This document shows, one piece after another, positions 52,202 through 60,274 of a stretch of 64,000 bases of DNA (within the stretch, counting starts at the first letter, position 1; each line of letters starts with the position of its first letter). The translations under genes and the position numbers were made by a program. The notes beneath the pieces were generated by a model. It searched no databases. It was not told the origin of the DNA and saw only the letters and a list, made by a program, of their open reading frames with translations. The stretch comes from JAWMQL01 sp033283165 (GTDB taxonomy: Bacteria; Pseudomonadota; Gammaproteobacteria; Pseudomonadales; Halieaceae): the NCBI GenBank assembly GCA_033283165.1, contig JAWMQL010000001.1, forward strand, positions 744,001-808,000, given 5' to 3'.

Positions 52202-54442
52202 TTGACCTCACTCAGCGAACATATTCCACCGTATCTCGCCCGCTGGCGACGGCTCAAGGACCGTATCGCCACGGTGTCCATTACGGCCGGTGGCGCGGCG
52301 GTCCTGGTCGCGATACTGCTGATTTTCTTCTACCTCATGTACGAGGTATTGCCCCTGTTCCAGGGAGCCTCGGTGGAGCCCAGCCCGGGTGTTGACTGGC
52401 GCTTTGACGGCGAGCCGGCTTACCTGGCAATGGAAGAACAGGGTGAAATCGCCTTCGTGATCGAAGCGGACGGACGGTCCCATTTTATCCAGGTAGCGGA
52501 TGGTACCGAACTGGGCAGCGCAGAGCTCAGCCTCGACGGCAGCCCGGCGACCGCGATCGGTCCCGAGGGAGCCGAGAGCCGGTTGCTGGCCCTGGGTCAT
52601 GCGTCCGGTGCGGTGAGCCTGATAAGTCACGAGTACCGGCTCAGTTATCCTGGCGGTACGCGGGTCATTACACCGCGAATCGAACGTCCCTACGCACAAT
52701 ACGACCTCTCCCTGGGACAGGGCAGGATTGAAAAGCTGGCTGTGATTGACGGTGACGATGCCCTGATTCTTGCCGGTGTGATTGAAGGCAGCGGCCTGGC
52801 CGTGGTCCGCTATAACAAGGAGGAGGATTTTCTCAGCGGTGAACTTGCCCTCGAGCGGGAAGAACTGCGGATGCCACCGCTGCCGGCCGAGACCGCCGCC
52901 GTATACCTCGGCGCCGACCAGAACTGGCTGTACTGGTTGGACTCTATGGGCGACTATGTCCTTGTCGACCTTGGCAACACGGAACAGGGCGTACAGCGGG
53001 TCGCTGACCGGGGTAATCTGTTTCGCAACGGCGGCGAACTTACAACGAGTGGCATGTTGCTGGGCGGGCTGTCGCTGTTGAGCACGTCCTCGAGTGGGGA
53101 GCTGGTGCAGCACTTCGTGGTGCGGGATGAATCGGGCCATCGCCTGCAAAGGATTCGTGGCTTTGACACCGATGGTACCGTGGTGACCGGGTTGTTGCCC
53201 GAACATCGCCGCAAGGGCTTTATTGCGCTGGGCGACGGCGGAGAACTGCAGATTTTCCATACCACCGCACATCGGCGTTTGTTCAACGAACGCCTGCTGG
53301 ATGACGGGCCGGTTGCGTCGGCCGCAATCTCACCCCGCGGTAACAGCATTGTGGCGCTGCAGACCGGCGGTGCCGTGAAACACTGGCAGGTCCACAATGA
53401 GCATCCGGACATATCCTGGAGCGCACTGTGGGACAAGGTCTGGTACGAGAGCTACGACCAGCCCGACTATACCTGGCAATCCTCCTCGTCCAGCAACGAT
53501 TTTGAGCCCAAGTACAGTTTCGCGCCGCTCGCCTTCGGGACACTGAAGGCCGCTTTCTACACCATGCTGATCGCCGCGCCGCTGGCGATTTGCGGAGCCA
53601 TCTACACCGCTTATTTCATGGCGCCGGCCCTGCGGCGCAAGGTCAAGCCCCTGATCGAGCTGATGGAGGCCCTGCCGACTGTCATCCTCGGGTTCCTGGC
53701 CGGACTGTGGCTGGCACCGTTTATCGAGGACAAGCTGACCGGCGTGATTTCGCTGTTGTTGATCATGCCCATCGGGATTCTGTTGTTTTCTTTCCTGTGG
53801 GCTCATCTGCCGGTTGGCCTGCGTACCCGGGTACCCGATGGCTGGCATGCGGCCCTGCTCGTGCCGGTCGTGATTCTCCTCGCCTGGCTCAGTTTCGCGA
53901 CCAACGACCTGGTGGAGCTCTGGCTGTTTGGTGGTGACATGCGCGTGTGGATCACCAATGAGGTTGGCATTTCTTTCGACCAGCGCAACTCGCTGGTCGT
54001 GGGTATCGCAATGGGCATGGCGGTTATCCCGACCATATTCTCCATAGCCGAAGACGCCATTTTCTCGGTACCCCAACATCTGAGCTATGGCAGCCTGGCG
54101 CTGGGTGCCACACCCTGGCAGACCCTGGTCGGCGTCGTCCTGCCCACCGCCAGCCCGGGTATCTTCTCCGGGCTGATGATTGGCCTGGGCAGGGCGGTAG
54201 GCGAAACGATGATCGTGCTCATGGCCACCGGTAACACGCCCATCATGGATGCGAATATCTTCGAGGGTATGCGCACCCTGTCGGCCAATATAGCGGTCGA
54301 AGTTCCCGAGGCAGAGGTGGACAGCACCCACTACCGGGTACTGTTCCTCGCTGCCTTCGTGCTGTTCCTGTTCACTTTCGGCGTCAATACCGTCGCAGAG
54401 CTGGTCAGGCAGCGTCTGCGCCTGAAGTATGGGTCGCTGTAA
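52202..54442 (+). CDS. pstC: Phosphate ABC transporter permease PstC with large periplasmic insert
   Basis: A 746-residue protein, more than twice the length of E. coli PstC. TM1 is ~26-48 (VSITAGGAAVLVAILLIFFY). Residues ~52-438 form one periplasmic domain with repeating strand patterns such as GEIAFVIEADGRSHFIQVAD, GFIALGDGGELQIFHTTAHR and SIVALQTGGAVKHWQVHNEH, which read like WD40-type propeller blades. The canonical permease core follows from ~440 (LMEALPTVILGFLAGLWLAP, ALGATPWQTLVGVVLPTASP). TTG start at 52202, with AGGGCGG just upstream. Long PstC forms are known from pseudomonads and vibrios. The insert has no assigned role. Confidence 0.9.
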   Translation: MTSLSEHIPPYLARWRRLKDRIATVSITAGGAAVLVAILLIFFYLMYEVLPLFQGASVEPSPGVDWRFDGEPAYLAMEEQGEIAFVIEADGRSHFIQVADGTELGSAELSLDGSPATAIGPEGAESRLLALGHASGAVSLISHEYRLSYPGGTRVITPRIERPYAQYDLSLGQGRIEKLAVIDGDDALILAGVIEGSGLAVVRYNKEEDFLSGELALEREELRMPPLPAETAAVYLGADQNWLYWLDSMGDYVLVDLGNTEQGVQRVADRGNLFRNGGELTTSGMLLGGLSLLSTSSSGELVQHFVVRDESGHRLQRIRGFDTDGTVVTGLLPEHRRKGFIALGDGGELQIFHTTAHRRLFNERLLDDGPVASAAISPRGNSIVALQTGGAVKHWQVHNEHPDISWSALWDKVWYESYDQPDYTWQSSSSSNDFEPKYSFAPLAFGTLKAAFYTMLIAAPLAICGAIYTAYFMAPALRRKVKPLIELMEALPTVILGFLAGLWLAPFIEDKLTGVISLLLIMPIGILLFSFLWAHLPVGLRTRVPDGWHAALLVPVVILLAWLSFATNDLVELWLFGGDMRVWITNEVGISFDQRNSLVVGIAMGMAVIPTIFSIAEDAIFSVPQHLSYGSLALGATPWQTLVGVVLPTASPGIFSGLMIGLGRAVGETMIVLMATGNTPIMDANIFEGMRTLSANIAVEVPEAEVDSTHYRVLFLAAFVLFLFTFGVNTVAELVRQRLRLKYGSL

Positions 54443-56145
54443 TGAATGATCATGCCTCCATGCACCAGACCGGCAACCCGGGCCTGTGGCGCTGGATCAA
54501 AAGCGGTGACCCCATGATCTGGCTCAATGCCGCCGCAGTCAGCATCAGCGTGATCGCGGTGCTGGGTCTGCTGCTGTTGCTTGCAGTACGCGGCTTCAGC
54601 CATTTCTGGCCAAAGGACGTGATGGCCGCATCGGTCCAGTACCAGGGTCAGTCGCGACAGGTGCTGGGCGAAGTTGTGGAGCAGGTTGAGGTATCCGGCG
54701 AGCAGTTGCGAGAGGCGGGCTTCGAACTGCAAGGCCCCGGACCTTTCTACCAGCGAAGCCTGCTGAAGCAGGGAAACCGCGACTTTCTCGGCACCGATTT
54801 CATCTGGTTGATAGATGAACAACTGGCCGAGACATCCCATCCGGCAGACGTGCTTGTGGTTGAACGCCTGGAGTGGGGTAATTTCTACGGCTTCCTCGAG
54901 ACAGTGACACGCGCCGGAACGCAGGTGGCGGATGCGAGCAGCGACCCGGCGCTGGCCTGGGACGCGTTTCAGGCCCTGATTCACGAAACGCTCGAGGTAC
55001 GGGAACAGATATATCGTATTGAGCGGGCCGAGATCGGCCGGATAAATTACCAGCTGGAGCGCATCCGACTCAGGGAGCGCCGGCTGGAACTGGACCAGGC
55101 GCTCGACGCCGCAGCGAAGGCCGATCTCGCTGCCGACCGGTCGGAGCTGGAGGCCAACTACCGGGTATTGCAGGGCAGGCTACGCGAACTGTACGAGAGC
55201 ATTGCCGAACACAGCTATACCGCCCGCCTTATCGACGGTCGCGAGGTCAGCCTTCCGATCGCCAAGGTGGTACGGGCTTATCGCCCCAACGCCATGGGCT
55301 ACGGCGATAAAATAGCGTTTTATGGCGAGAAATTGTGGGAATTCCTCAGCGCCGAACCGCGCGAGGCCAATACCGAGGGCGGTGTGTTTCCGGCCATATT
55401 CGGCACTGTGATGATGGTCATCCTGATGTCCATTATTGTGACACCCTTCGGGGTGGTTGCCGCCGTGTACCTGCGCGAATATGCCAGGCAGGGCTTTGTT
55501 ACCCGCACCATCCGGGTGGCCGTCAACAACCTGGCTGGCGTTCCCTCCATTGTGTACGGGGTATTTGGACTGGGTTTCTTCGTCTATTTCCTGGGCGGTG
55601 AACTGGACCAGCTTTTCTTCCAGGCGGCGCTGCCCAGTCCGACGTTCGGTACCCCTGGCCTGATGTGGGCCTCCCTGACCCTGGCCCTGTTGACCCTGCC
55701 GGTGGTTATCGTGGCGACCGAGGAAGGATTGTCCCGTATTCCCAAGTCGCTGCGGGAAGGCAGCCTGGCGCTGGGTGCGACGCGAGCGGAAACCCTGTGG
55801 CGTGTGGTGTTGCCGATGGCCAGCCCGGCCATGATGACCGGGCTGATACTGGCGGTCGCCCGCGCCGCGGGTGAGGTGGCTCCGCTGATGCTGGTCGGCG
55901 TGGTCAAGCTGGCCCCGACCCTGCCGCTTGACGGAAACTACCCCTTTGTCCACCTGGACCAGAAATTCATGCACCTGGGCTTCCACATCTACGATGTCGG
56001 GTTCCAGAGCCCCAACGTGGAGGCCGCGCGGCCTTTGGTATACGCGACCGCGTTGTTGCTGGTCGCTATCATTGCCCTGTTGAACCTGGCCGCGGTCAGC
56101 TTGCGCAATCGCCTGCGAGAGCGCTATAAATCACTTGAAAACTAG
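54442..56145 (+). CDS. pstA: Phosphate ABC transporter permease PstA with periplasmic coiled-coil insert
   Basis: A 567-residue permease, nearly double the usual ~290. TM1 is ~26-49 (SISVIAVLGLLLLLAVRG). Residues ~52-315 are extra and include a long charged helix pair (~187-253: EIGRINYQLERIRLRERRLE, then AADRSELEANYRVLQGRLRE). The PstA core starts ~318 (GTVMMVILMSIIVTPFGVVA) with the EAA-type loop SLALGATRAETLWRVVLPMA. ATG overlaps the pstC stop (TAATG). The parallel extension of PstC suggests the two inserts form a common periplasmic structure. Confidence 0.9.
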   Translation: MNDHASMHQTGNPGLWRWIKSGDPMIWLNAAAVSISVIAVLGLLLLLAVRGFSHFWPKDVMAASVQYQGQSRQVLGEVVEQVEVSGEQLREAGFELQGPGPFYQRSLLKQGNRDFLGTDFIWLIDEQLAETSHPADVLVVERLEWGNFYGFLETVTRAGTQVADASSDPALAWDAFQALIHETLEVREQIYRIERAEIGRINYQLERIRLRERRLELDQALDAAAKADLAADRSELEANYRVLQGRLRELYESIAEHSYTARLIDGREVSLPIAKVVRAYRPNAMGYGDKIAFYGEKLWEFLSAEPREANTEGGVFPAIFGTVMMVILMSIIVTPFGVVAAVYLREYARQGFVTRTIRVAVNNLAGVPSIVYGVFGLGFFVYFLGGELDQLFFQAALPSPTFGTPGLMWASLTLALLTLPVVIVATEEGLSRIPKSLREGSLALGATRAETLWRVVLPMASPAMMTGLILAVARAAGEVAPLMLVGVVKLAPTLPLDGNYPFVHLDQKFMHLGFHIYDVGFQSPNVEAARPLVYATALLLVAIIALLNLAAVSLRNRLRERYKSLEN

Positions 56146-56161
56146 CCCCGATGCCAGAGAG

Positions 56162-56992
56162 ATGACCAGTATGCAATCACACGCCATCGACATAAAGGCC
56201 CTGAATCGCGGCCTGGTGGAAAACGACGCACCTGCGGTATCGAGCCTGAGGGTGGAGGCCCTGCAGCTGTTTTACAACCAGGATTCCCAGGCGCTTCACG
56301 ACATCAACCTGGAGATTCCCCGGCAGCGGGTGACCGCGTTCATCGGCCCCAGCGGCTGTGGTAAATCGAGTCTGCTGCGCTGTTTCAACCGCATGAATGA
56401 CCTCGTCGACGGGTGCCGGATTGAGGGCAGTATCCTGCTGGAAAATGAAAATATATACGCGCCGGAGGTCGACGTGGCCGCACTGCGGCGGCGAATCGGT
56501 ATGGTATTCCAGAAGCCGAACCCGTTTCCGAAGTCCATTTACGAAAATGTGGCGTACGGCCTGCGTATCCAGGGAATCAACCGCAAGCGCCTACTGAACG
56601 AGGTCGTGGAAAGGTCGCTCCGCTCCGCCGCCCTGTGGGACGAGGTCAAGGACCGCCTGGACGATAGCGCGCTGGGACTGTCCGGCGGTCAGCAGCAGCG
56701 ACTGGTCATTGCCCGTACCGTGGCGGTCGAGCCGGAGGTGCTCCTGCTGGACGAGCCGGCATCCGCGCTCGACCCCATTTCGACCCTGAAAATCGAGGAA
56801 CTGATCTACGAACTCAAGTCGAAGTACACGATTGTCATCGTTACCCACAACATGCAGCAGGCGGCACGGGTTTCCGATATGACCGCTTTCATGTACATGG
56901 GTAAACTGATCGAATATGACAACACGGACAAACTGTTTACCAACCCGGCGCAGAAACAGACCGAGGACTATATCACCGGCCGCTACGGCTAG
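56162..56992 (+). CDS. pstB: Phosphate ABC transporter ATP-binding protein PstB
   Basis: A 276-residue ABC ATPase. Walker A is GPSGCGKSSLLRCFNRMNDL, the Q-loop is GMVFQKPNPFPKSIYENVAY, the signature is LSGGQQQRLVIARTVA, Walker B is LLLDEPASALDPIS, and the H-loop is IVTHNMQQAARVSDM. All are PstB-specific in flavour. ATG 56162 follows AGAGAG. A TTG at 56135 inside pstA is in frame but less likely. It powers phosphate import through PstC and PstA. Confidence 0.95.
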   Translation: MTSMQSHAIDIKALNRGLVENDAPAVSSLRVEALQLFYNQDSQALHDINLEIPRQRVTAFIGPSGCGKSSLLRCFNRMNDLVDGCRIEGSILLENENIYAPEVDVAALRRRIGMVFQKPNPFPKSIYENVAYGLRIQGINRKRLLNEVVERSLRSAALWDEVKDRLDDSALGLSGGQQQRLVIARTVAVEPEVLLLDEPASALDPISTLKIEELIYELKSKYTIVIVTHNMQQAARVSDMTAFMYMGKLIEYDNTDKLFTNPAQKQTEDYITGRYG

Positions 56993-57014
56993 ACGCGGCT
57001 GAAGGGAGACTGAA

Positions 57015-57737
57015 ATGCTTCACAAGGACAACTACACGCAGCATATTTCTGCCCAGTTCAATGCCGAACTCGACGGTGTCAAAAGCCATCTCCTGGAGAT
57101 GGGAGGTCGGGTCGAGCAGCAACTGGCCAATGCGATCGAGGCCGTGCTAAAGCGGGATAGTGGCCTGGCCACCGACGTCGTGCAGGGCGACCGGGAGGTC
57201 AACGAGCTCGAGAAGAGCATCGACGAAGAGTGCTCCCGCATTCTGGCCCGGCGTCAACCCGCTGCCTCGGATCTTCGCCTGGTCCTGGCCGTGGTCCAGA
57301 TTACCACCGACCTGGAACGGGTCGGGGACGAGGCCTCCAAGATTGCCAAGCAGGCGGTACGTCTGTCTGAACAGGCCGCTTCCCCCACCAACTTCGTCGA
57401 GGTGCGTCATATTGGTGCGCATGTTGCCGGTATGTTGCAGCGGGCCCTGGACTGTTTCGCGCGCCTGGACGTGGAAATGGCCGTTGAGGTGGTCAAGGAA
57501 GACCGTGCAGTAGATAACGAGTACAGCAGTGCGATGCGCTCCCTGGTCACCTTCATGATGGAGGATCCGCGAACCATCAGCCCGGTGCTGGATGAACTGT
57601 GGGCCCTGCGCAGCCTGGAGCGAATCGGTGATCACGCGAGCAACATTGCAGAAAAAGTCATTTATCTCGTACAGGGTCTGGATGTGCGCCACGTGGACCT
57701 GGACGAACTGATGGCCCAGGTCGAGGAGGTCCAGTAG
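57015..57737 (+). CDS. phoU: Phosphate signalling complex protein PhoU
   Basis: A 240-residue protein of two three-helix bundles, with the metal-binding repeats RLVLAVVQITTDLERVGDEA and ELWALRSLERIGDHASNIAE that define PhoU. It links Pst transport activity to PhoR, holding the kinase in check when phosphate is plentiful. The ATG follows AAGGGAGA and the gene ends the pst operon. Confidence 0.95.
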   Translation: MLHKDNYTQHISAQFNAELDGVKSHLLEMGGRVEQQLANAIEAVLKRDSGLATDVVQGDREVNELEKSIDEECSRILARRQPAASDLRLVLAVVQITTDLERVGDEASKIAKQAVRLSEQAASPTNFVEVRHIGAHVAGMLQRALDCFARLDVEMAVEVVKEDRAVDNEYSSAMRSLVTFMMEDPRTISPVLDELWALRSLERIGDHASNIAEKVIYLVQGLDVRHVDLDELMAQVEEVQ

Positions 57738-57768
57738 TAAAAAGAGGCACTCATCTTCCACTGTCCCC
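57738..57768. repeat. Decayed relative of the REP-like element
   Basis: TAAAAAGAGG (57738-57747) and ACTGTCCCC (57760-57768) match the outer ends of the element at 48877-48950, but the inner hairpin is replaced by 12 unrelated bases. It starts directly after the phoU stop. It looks like a remnant copy, or a chance partial match. Confidence 0.4.
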
Positions 57769-57800
57769 ACGTGTAAGATTTACTCCCGGCGACATTCATT

Positions 57801-57833
57801 CGTCACATTTCTGTCACATACCTGACATAGAAT
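57801..57833 (+). promoter_or_regulatory. Pho box and -10 of the porin gene
   Basis: CGTCAC (57801), TGTCAC (57812) and TGACAT (57823) recur at exactly 11 bp. TAGAAT at 57828-57833 serves as -10. The layout is the same as before phoB and pstS, so the porin should be induced by phosphate limitation. Confidence 0.78.
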
Positions 57834-57888
57834 TGCCACAAAACCTTCATATGGCCGGTGCTATGCCGATTAAACAGGGGATTAGTCC

Positions 57889-59109
57889 ATGAAAAAAACC
57901 TTATCAATTGCAGTAACGGCCCTGGCAGTCGCCAGCCCTGCCGGGCAGGCAGCGGTCAGCGAAGCGGAATTTGCGGAACTGAAGGCACAGTTCGCCGCCA
58001 TGTCTGCCAGGCTAAACACACTGGAGGAAGAAAATCGCGCCCTGCGCGAGCTGAGTAACACTACCGTTACGGAGGTCGACCTGGCGAAGTCGGAAATCGC
58101 CGCGGTCAGGAAGCAGTCAGCCTCAGCCTCCTGGGCTGACCGGGTCAGTTGGAACGGGGATTTCCGCTATCGCTACGAGGAAATCGACCAGCAAGACCGC
58201 GACGAGCGGACCCGTCACCGCATCCGCGCCCGCGCAGCACTGATCGCCCGGTTGCCGAGCGATGTCGAGGTCGGGCTGGGAATGGCCACGGGGGGCGACG
58301 ACCCGGTGTCGACCAACCAGACCCTGGGCGGCGGCGGATCCACCAAGGACCTGCGCCTGGACCTGGCCTATTTCAAGTGGAACGCCACCGACCAGCTCTA
58401 CCTGCAGGCCGGCAAGTACAAGAACCCCTGGCAAGCGCCACAGAAGAGCGCCCTGATATTTGATGGCGATTTTCGGCCGGAGGGTCTCAGTACGGGCTTC
58501 GCTAACGACCACTTCTTCGCCACCGTTAGCGGGAGCTGGATCGAAAGTGACAGCCGCTCCGACGATGACTTTTCCTATGGCCTGCAGGCCGGCACAAGCT
58601 TCGGCCCGGTCAGCGCCAGCATTGGCTATATCGATTTCCCGGTGGCAGGTCGCGAGGCTATCTATGATGACAGTTTCTTCGGTAATTCCACTATTGGTGA
58701 CCGCTACCTGTATGACTACGAACTGCTGACCGCCTCGGCCGAGCTGGTCTTCGAACTGGGGGAAATGCCGCTGAGTATTTATGCCGACTATGTCAATAAC
58801 CAGGACGCGGACGACCTGGATACCGGTTACCTGGCGGGCGTCAAGCTCGGCAAGACCAAAGAGAAGGGAAGCTGGCAGCTGCAATACCAGTACCAGGTGC
58901 TGGAGGCGGATGCCACCCTGGGACTGCTTACCGATTCCGACTTCGCTGGCGGGGGTACCGATAACAAGGGGCACAAGATTTCGGCCAAGTACGCCTTCAC
59001 CAAGGCATGGACCATCGGGTTCACCTACTTCGATACCCAACGCGGCGTCGATCTCGGTGACAACGAGGATTACAAGCGCCTGATGATCGACACGGCCTTC
59101 AAATACTAG
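57889..59109 (+). CDS. Putative porin, predicted phosphate-starvation inducible
   Basis: A 406-residue outer-membrane protein with a signal peptide of about 22 residues (ending GQAA). A short coiled-coil follows (~25-60: EFAELKAQFAAMSARLNTLE), like the trimerising helix of OprP/OprO-type porins. The 16-strand-type barrel carries typical alternating strands (WNGDFRYRYEEID, LRLDLAYFKWNATDQLYLQA, GKYKNPW) and ends in the aromatic FKY. Position behind phoU and its own Pho box point to phosphate or polyphosphate uptake. Specificity itself is inferred from context, and family membership is to the general putative porin group. Confidence 0.85.
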   Translation: MKKTLSIAVTALAVASPAGQAAVSEAEFAELKAQFAAMSARLNTLEEENRALRELSNTTVTEVDLAKSEIAAVRKQSASASWADRVSWNGDFRYRYEEIDQQDRDERTRHRIRARAALIARLPSDVEVGLGMATGGDDPVSTNQTLGGGGSTKDLRLDLAYFKWNATDQLYLQAGKYKNPWQAPQKSALIFDGDFRPEGLSTGFANDHFFATVSGSWIESDSRSDDDFSYGLQAGTSFGPVSASIGYIDFPVAGREAIYDDSFFGNSTIGDRYLYDYELLTASAELVFELGEMPLSIYADYVNNQDADDLDTGYLAGVKLGKTKEKGSWQLQYQYQVLEADATLGLLTDSDFAGGGTDNKGHKISAKYAFTKAWTIGFTYFDTQRGVDLGDNEDYKRLMIDTAFKY

Positions 59110-59164
59110 AGGGGCTTCGCAGCGCCTGACCGCTCCGGTAGAATGGCGCCCACATTGTGCACTC

Positions 59165-59193
59165 AGCCCGGCCCGGATCGGCGCCGCCGGGCT
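59165..59193 (+). terminator. Hairpin downstream of the porin gene
   Basis: AGCCCGGC pairs with GCCGGGCT across a 13-nt loop and is followed by GTTGCGTTT, a weak T-rich tail. It lies between the porin stop and the hisC start, so it may terminate the porin mRNA. Confidence 0.55.
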
Positions 59194-59218
59194 GTTGCGT
59201 TTCTCACCAGGGCAGACC

Positions 59219-60274
59219 ATGAGCAGGTACTGGAGTGACATCGTCAGGCGGCTGCATCCCTATGTCCCGGGGGAGCAGCCCCGCCGTGAGCGACTGGTCA
59301 AACTCAACACCAACGAGAACCCGTACGGGCCTTCTCCCCGGGTGATGGAGGCTATCGCCGCGGTATCCGCCGACGAGCTTCGCCTGTACCCGGACCCCGA
59401 GTCCGTCGCACTGAAGCAGGCCTTCGCCGAGCGTGAAGGACTGCAGCCGGACCAGGTGTTTATCGGCAACGGTTCGGACGAGGTGTTGGCGCACTGTTTC
59501 CAGGCACTGCTGAAAAAGGACCGCCCGCTGCTGTTTCCAGATATTTCCTACAGCTTCTACCCGGTGTGGTGTGAATTGTACGGCATCGACTATCGCCAGG
59601 TCCCGCTGGCGGAGGACTTCCGGGTGGACGTGGATGCGTTTGACCAGGACAACGGCGGAGTTATCGTGCCCAACCCCAATGCCCCCACCGGTATGCTGCT
59701 GGAGTTAGATGAAATACGGGCGCTTTTGGCGCGCAGCGCGCGTTCCGTGGTGGTCATTGACGAGGCCTATATCGATTTCGGCGGTGACACGGCGACTGCG
59801 CTGGTGAACGACCACGACAACCTGCTGGTCGTCCAGACCCTGTCCAAGTCCCGGTCCCTGGCGGGTTTGCGGGTCGGGGTCGCCTTCGGCCAGGCCGATC
59901 TGATCGAGGCGCTTAACCGAATCAAGAACTCTTTCAATTCCTATCCCCTGGACCTGCTGGCGCAGCGGGCAACCCTGGCTGCCTTGCAGGACGAGGAGTA
60001 TTTCCGCTCGTGCTGCGAGCGGGTCTGTGCCACTCGCGAGAAGTTGGCCGACGAGTTGCGGATCCGAGGCTTCGAGGTCCTGCCGTCAGCGGCCAACTTC
60101 ATCTTTGTCCGGCACAGGAACAGGCCGGCAGAGAAGCTTTTCGCCGGGTTGCGTGACCAGGGGATCATCGTGCGTTATTTCCGGCAACCGCGGATTGATA
60201 ACTTCCTGCGCATCAGCATAGGAACCGATGCCCAGTGCGAAGCGTTACTGGCCGGGCTGGATGCGCTGGACTAG
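59219..60274 (+). CDS. hisC: Histidinol-phosphate aminotransferase
   Basis: A 351-residue fold-type I PLP aminotransferase. The N-terminus is RRLHPYVPGEQPRRERLVKL followed by NTNENPYGPSPRV, with GNGSDEVLAHCFQALLKKD, the cofactor-binding NPNAPTGMLL and VVIDEAYIDFGG, and the Schiff-base lysine in TLSKSRSLAGLRVG (~210). It makes histidinol phosphate in histidine synthesis. No other his gene is adjacent. ATG 59219 matches the family start. It overlaps the convergent KAS III-like gene by 4 bp. Confidence 0.92.
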   Translation: MSRYWSDIVRRLHPYVPGEQPRRERLVKLNTNENPYGPSPRVMEAIAAVSADELRLYPDPESVALKQAFAEREGLQPDQVFIGNGSDEVLAHCFQALLKKDRPLLFPDISYSFYPVWCELYGIDYRQVPLAEDFRVDVDAFDQDNGGVIVPNPNAPTGMLLELDEIRALLARSARSVVVIDEAYIDFGGDTATALVNDHDNLLVVQTLSKSRSLAGLRVGVAFGQADLIEALNRIKNSFNSYPLDLLAQRATLAALQDEEYFRSCCERVCATREKLADELRIRGFEVLPSAANFIFVRHRNRPAEKLFAGLRDQGIIVRYFRQPRIDNFLRISIGTDAQCEALLAGLDALD

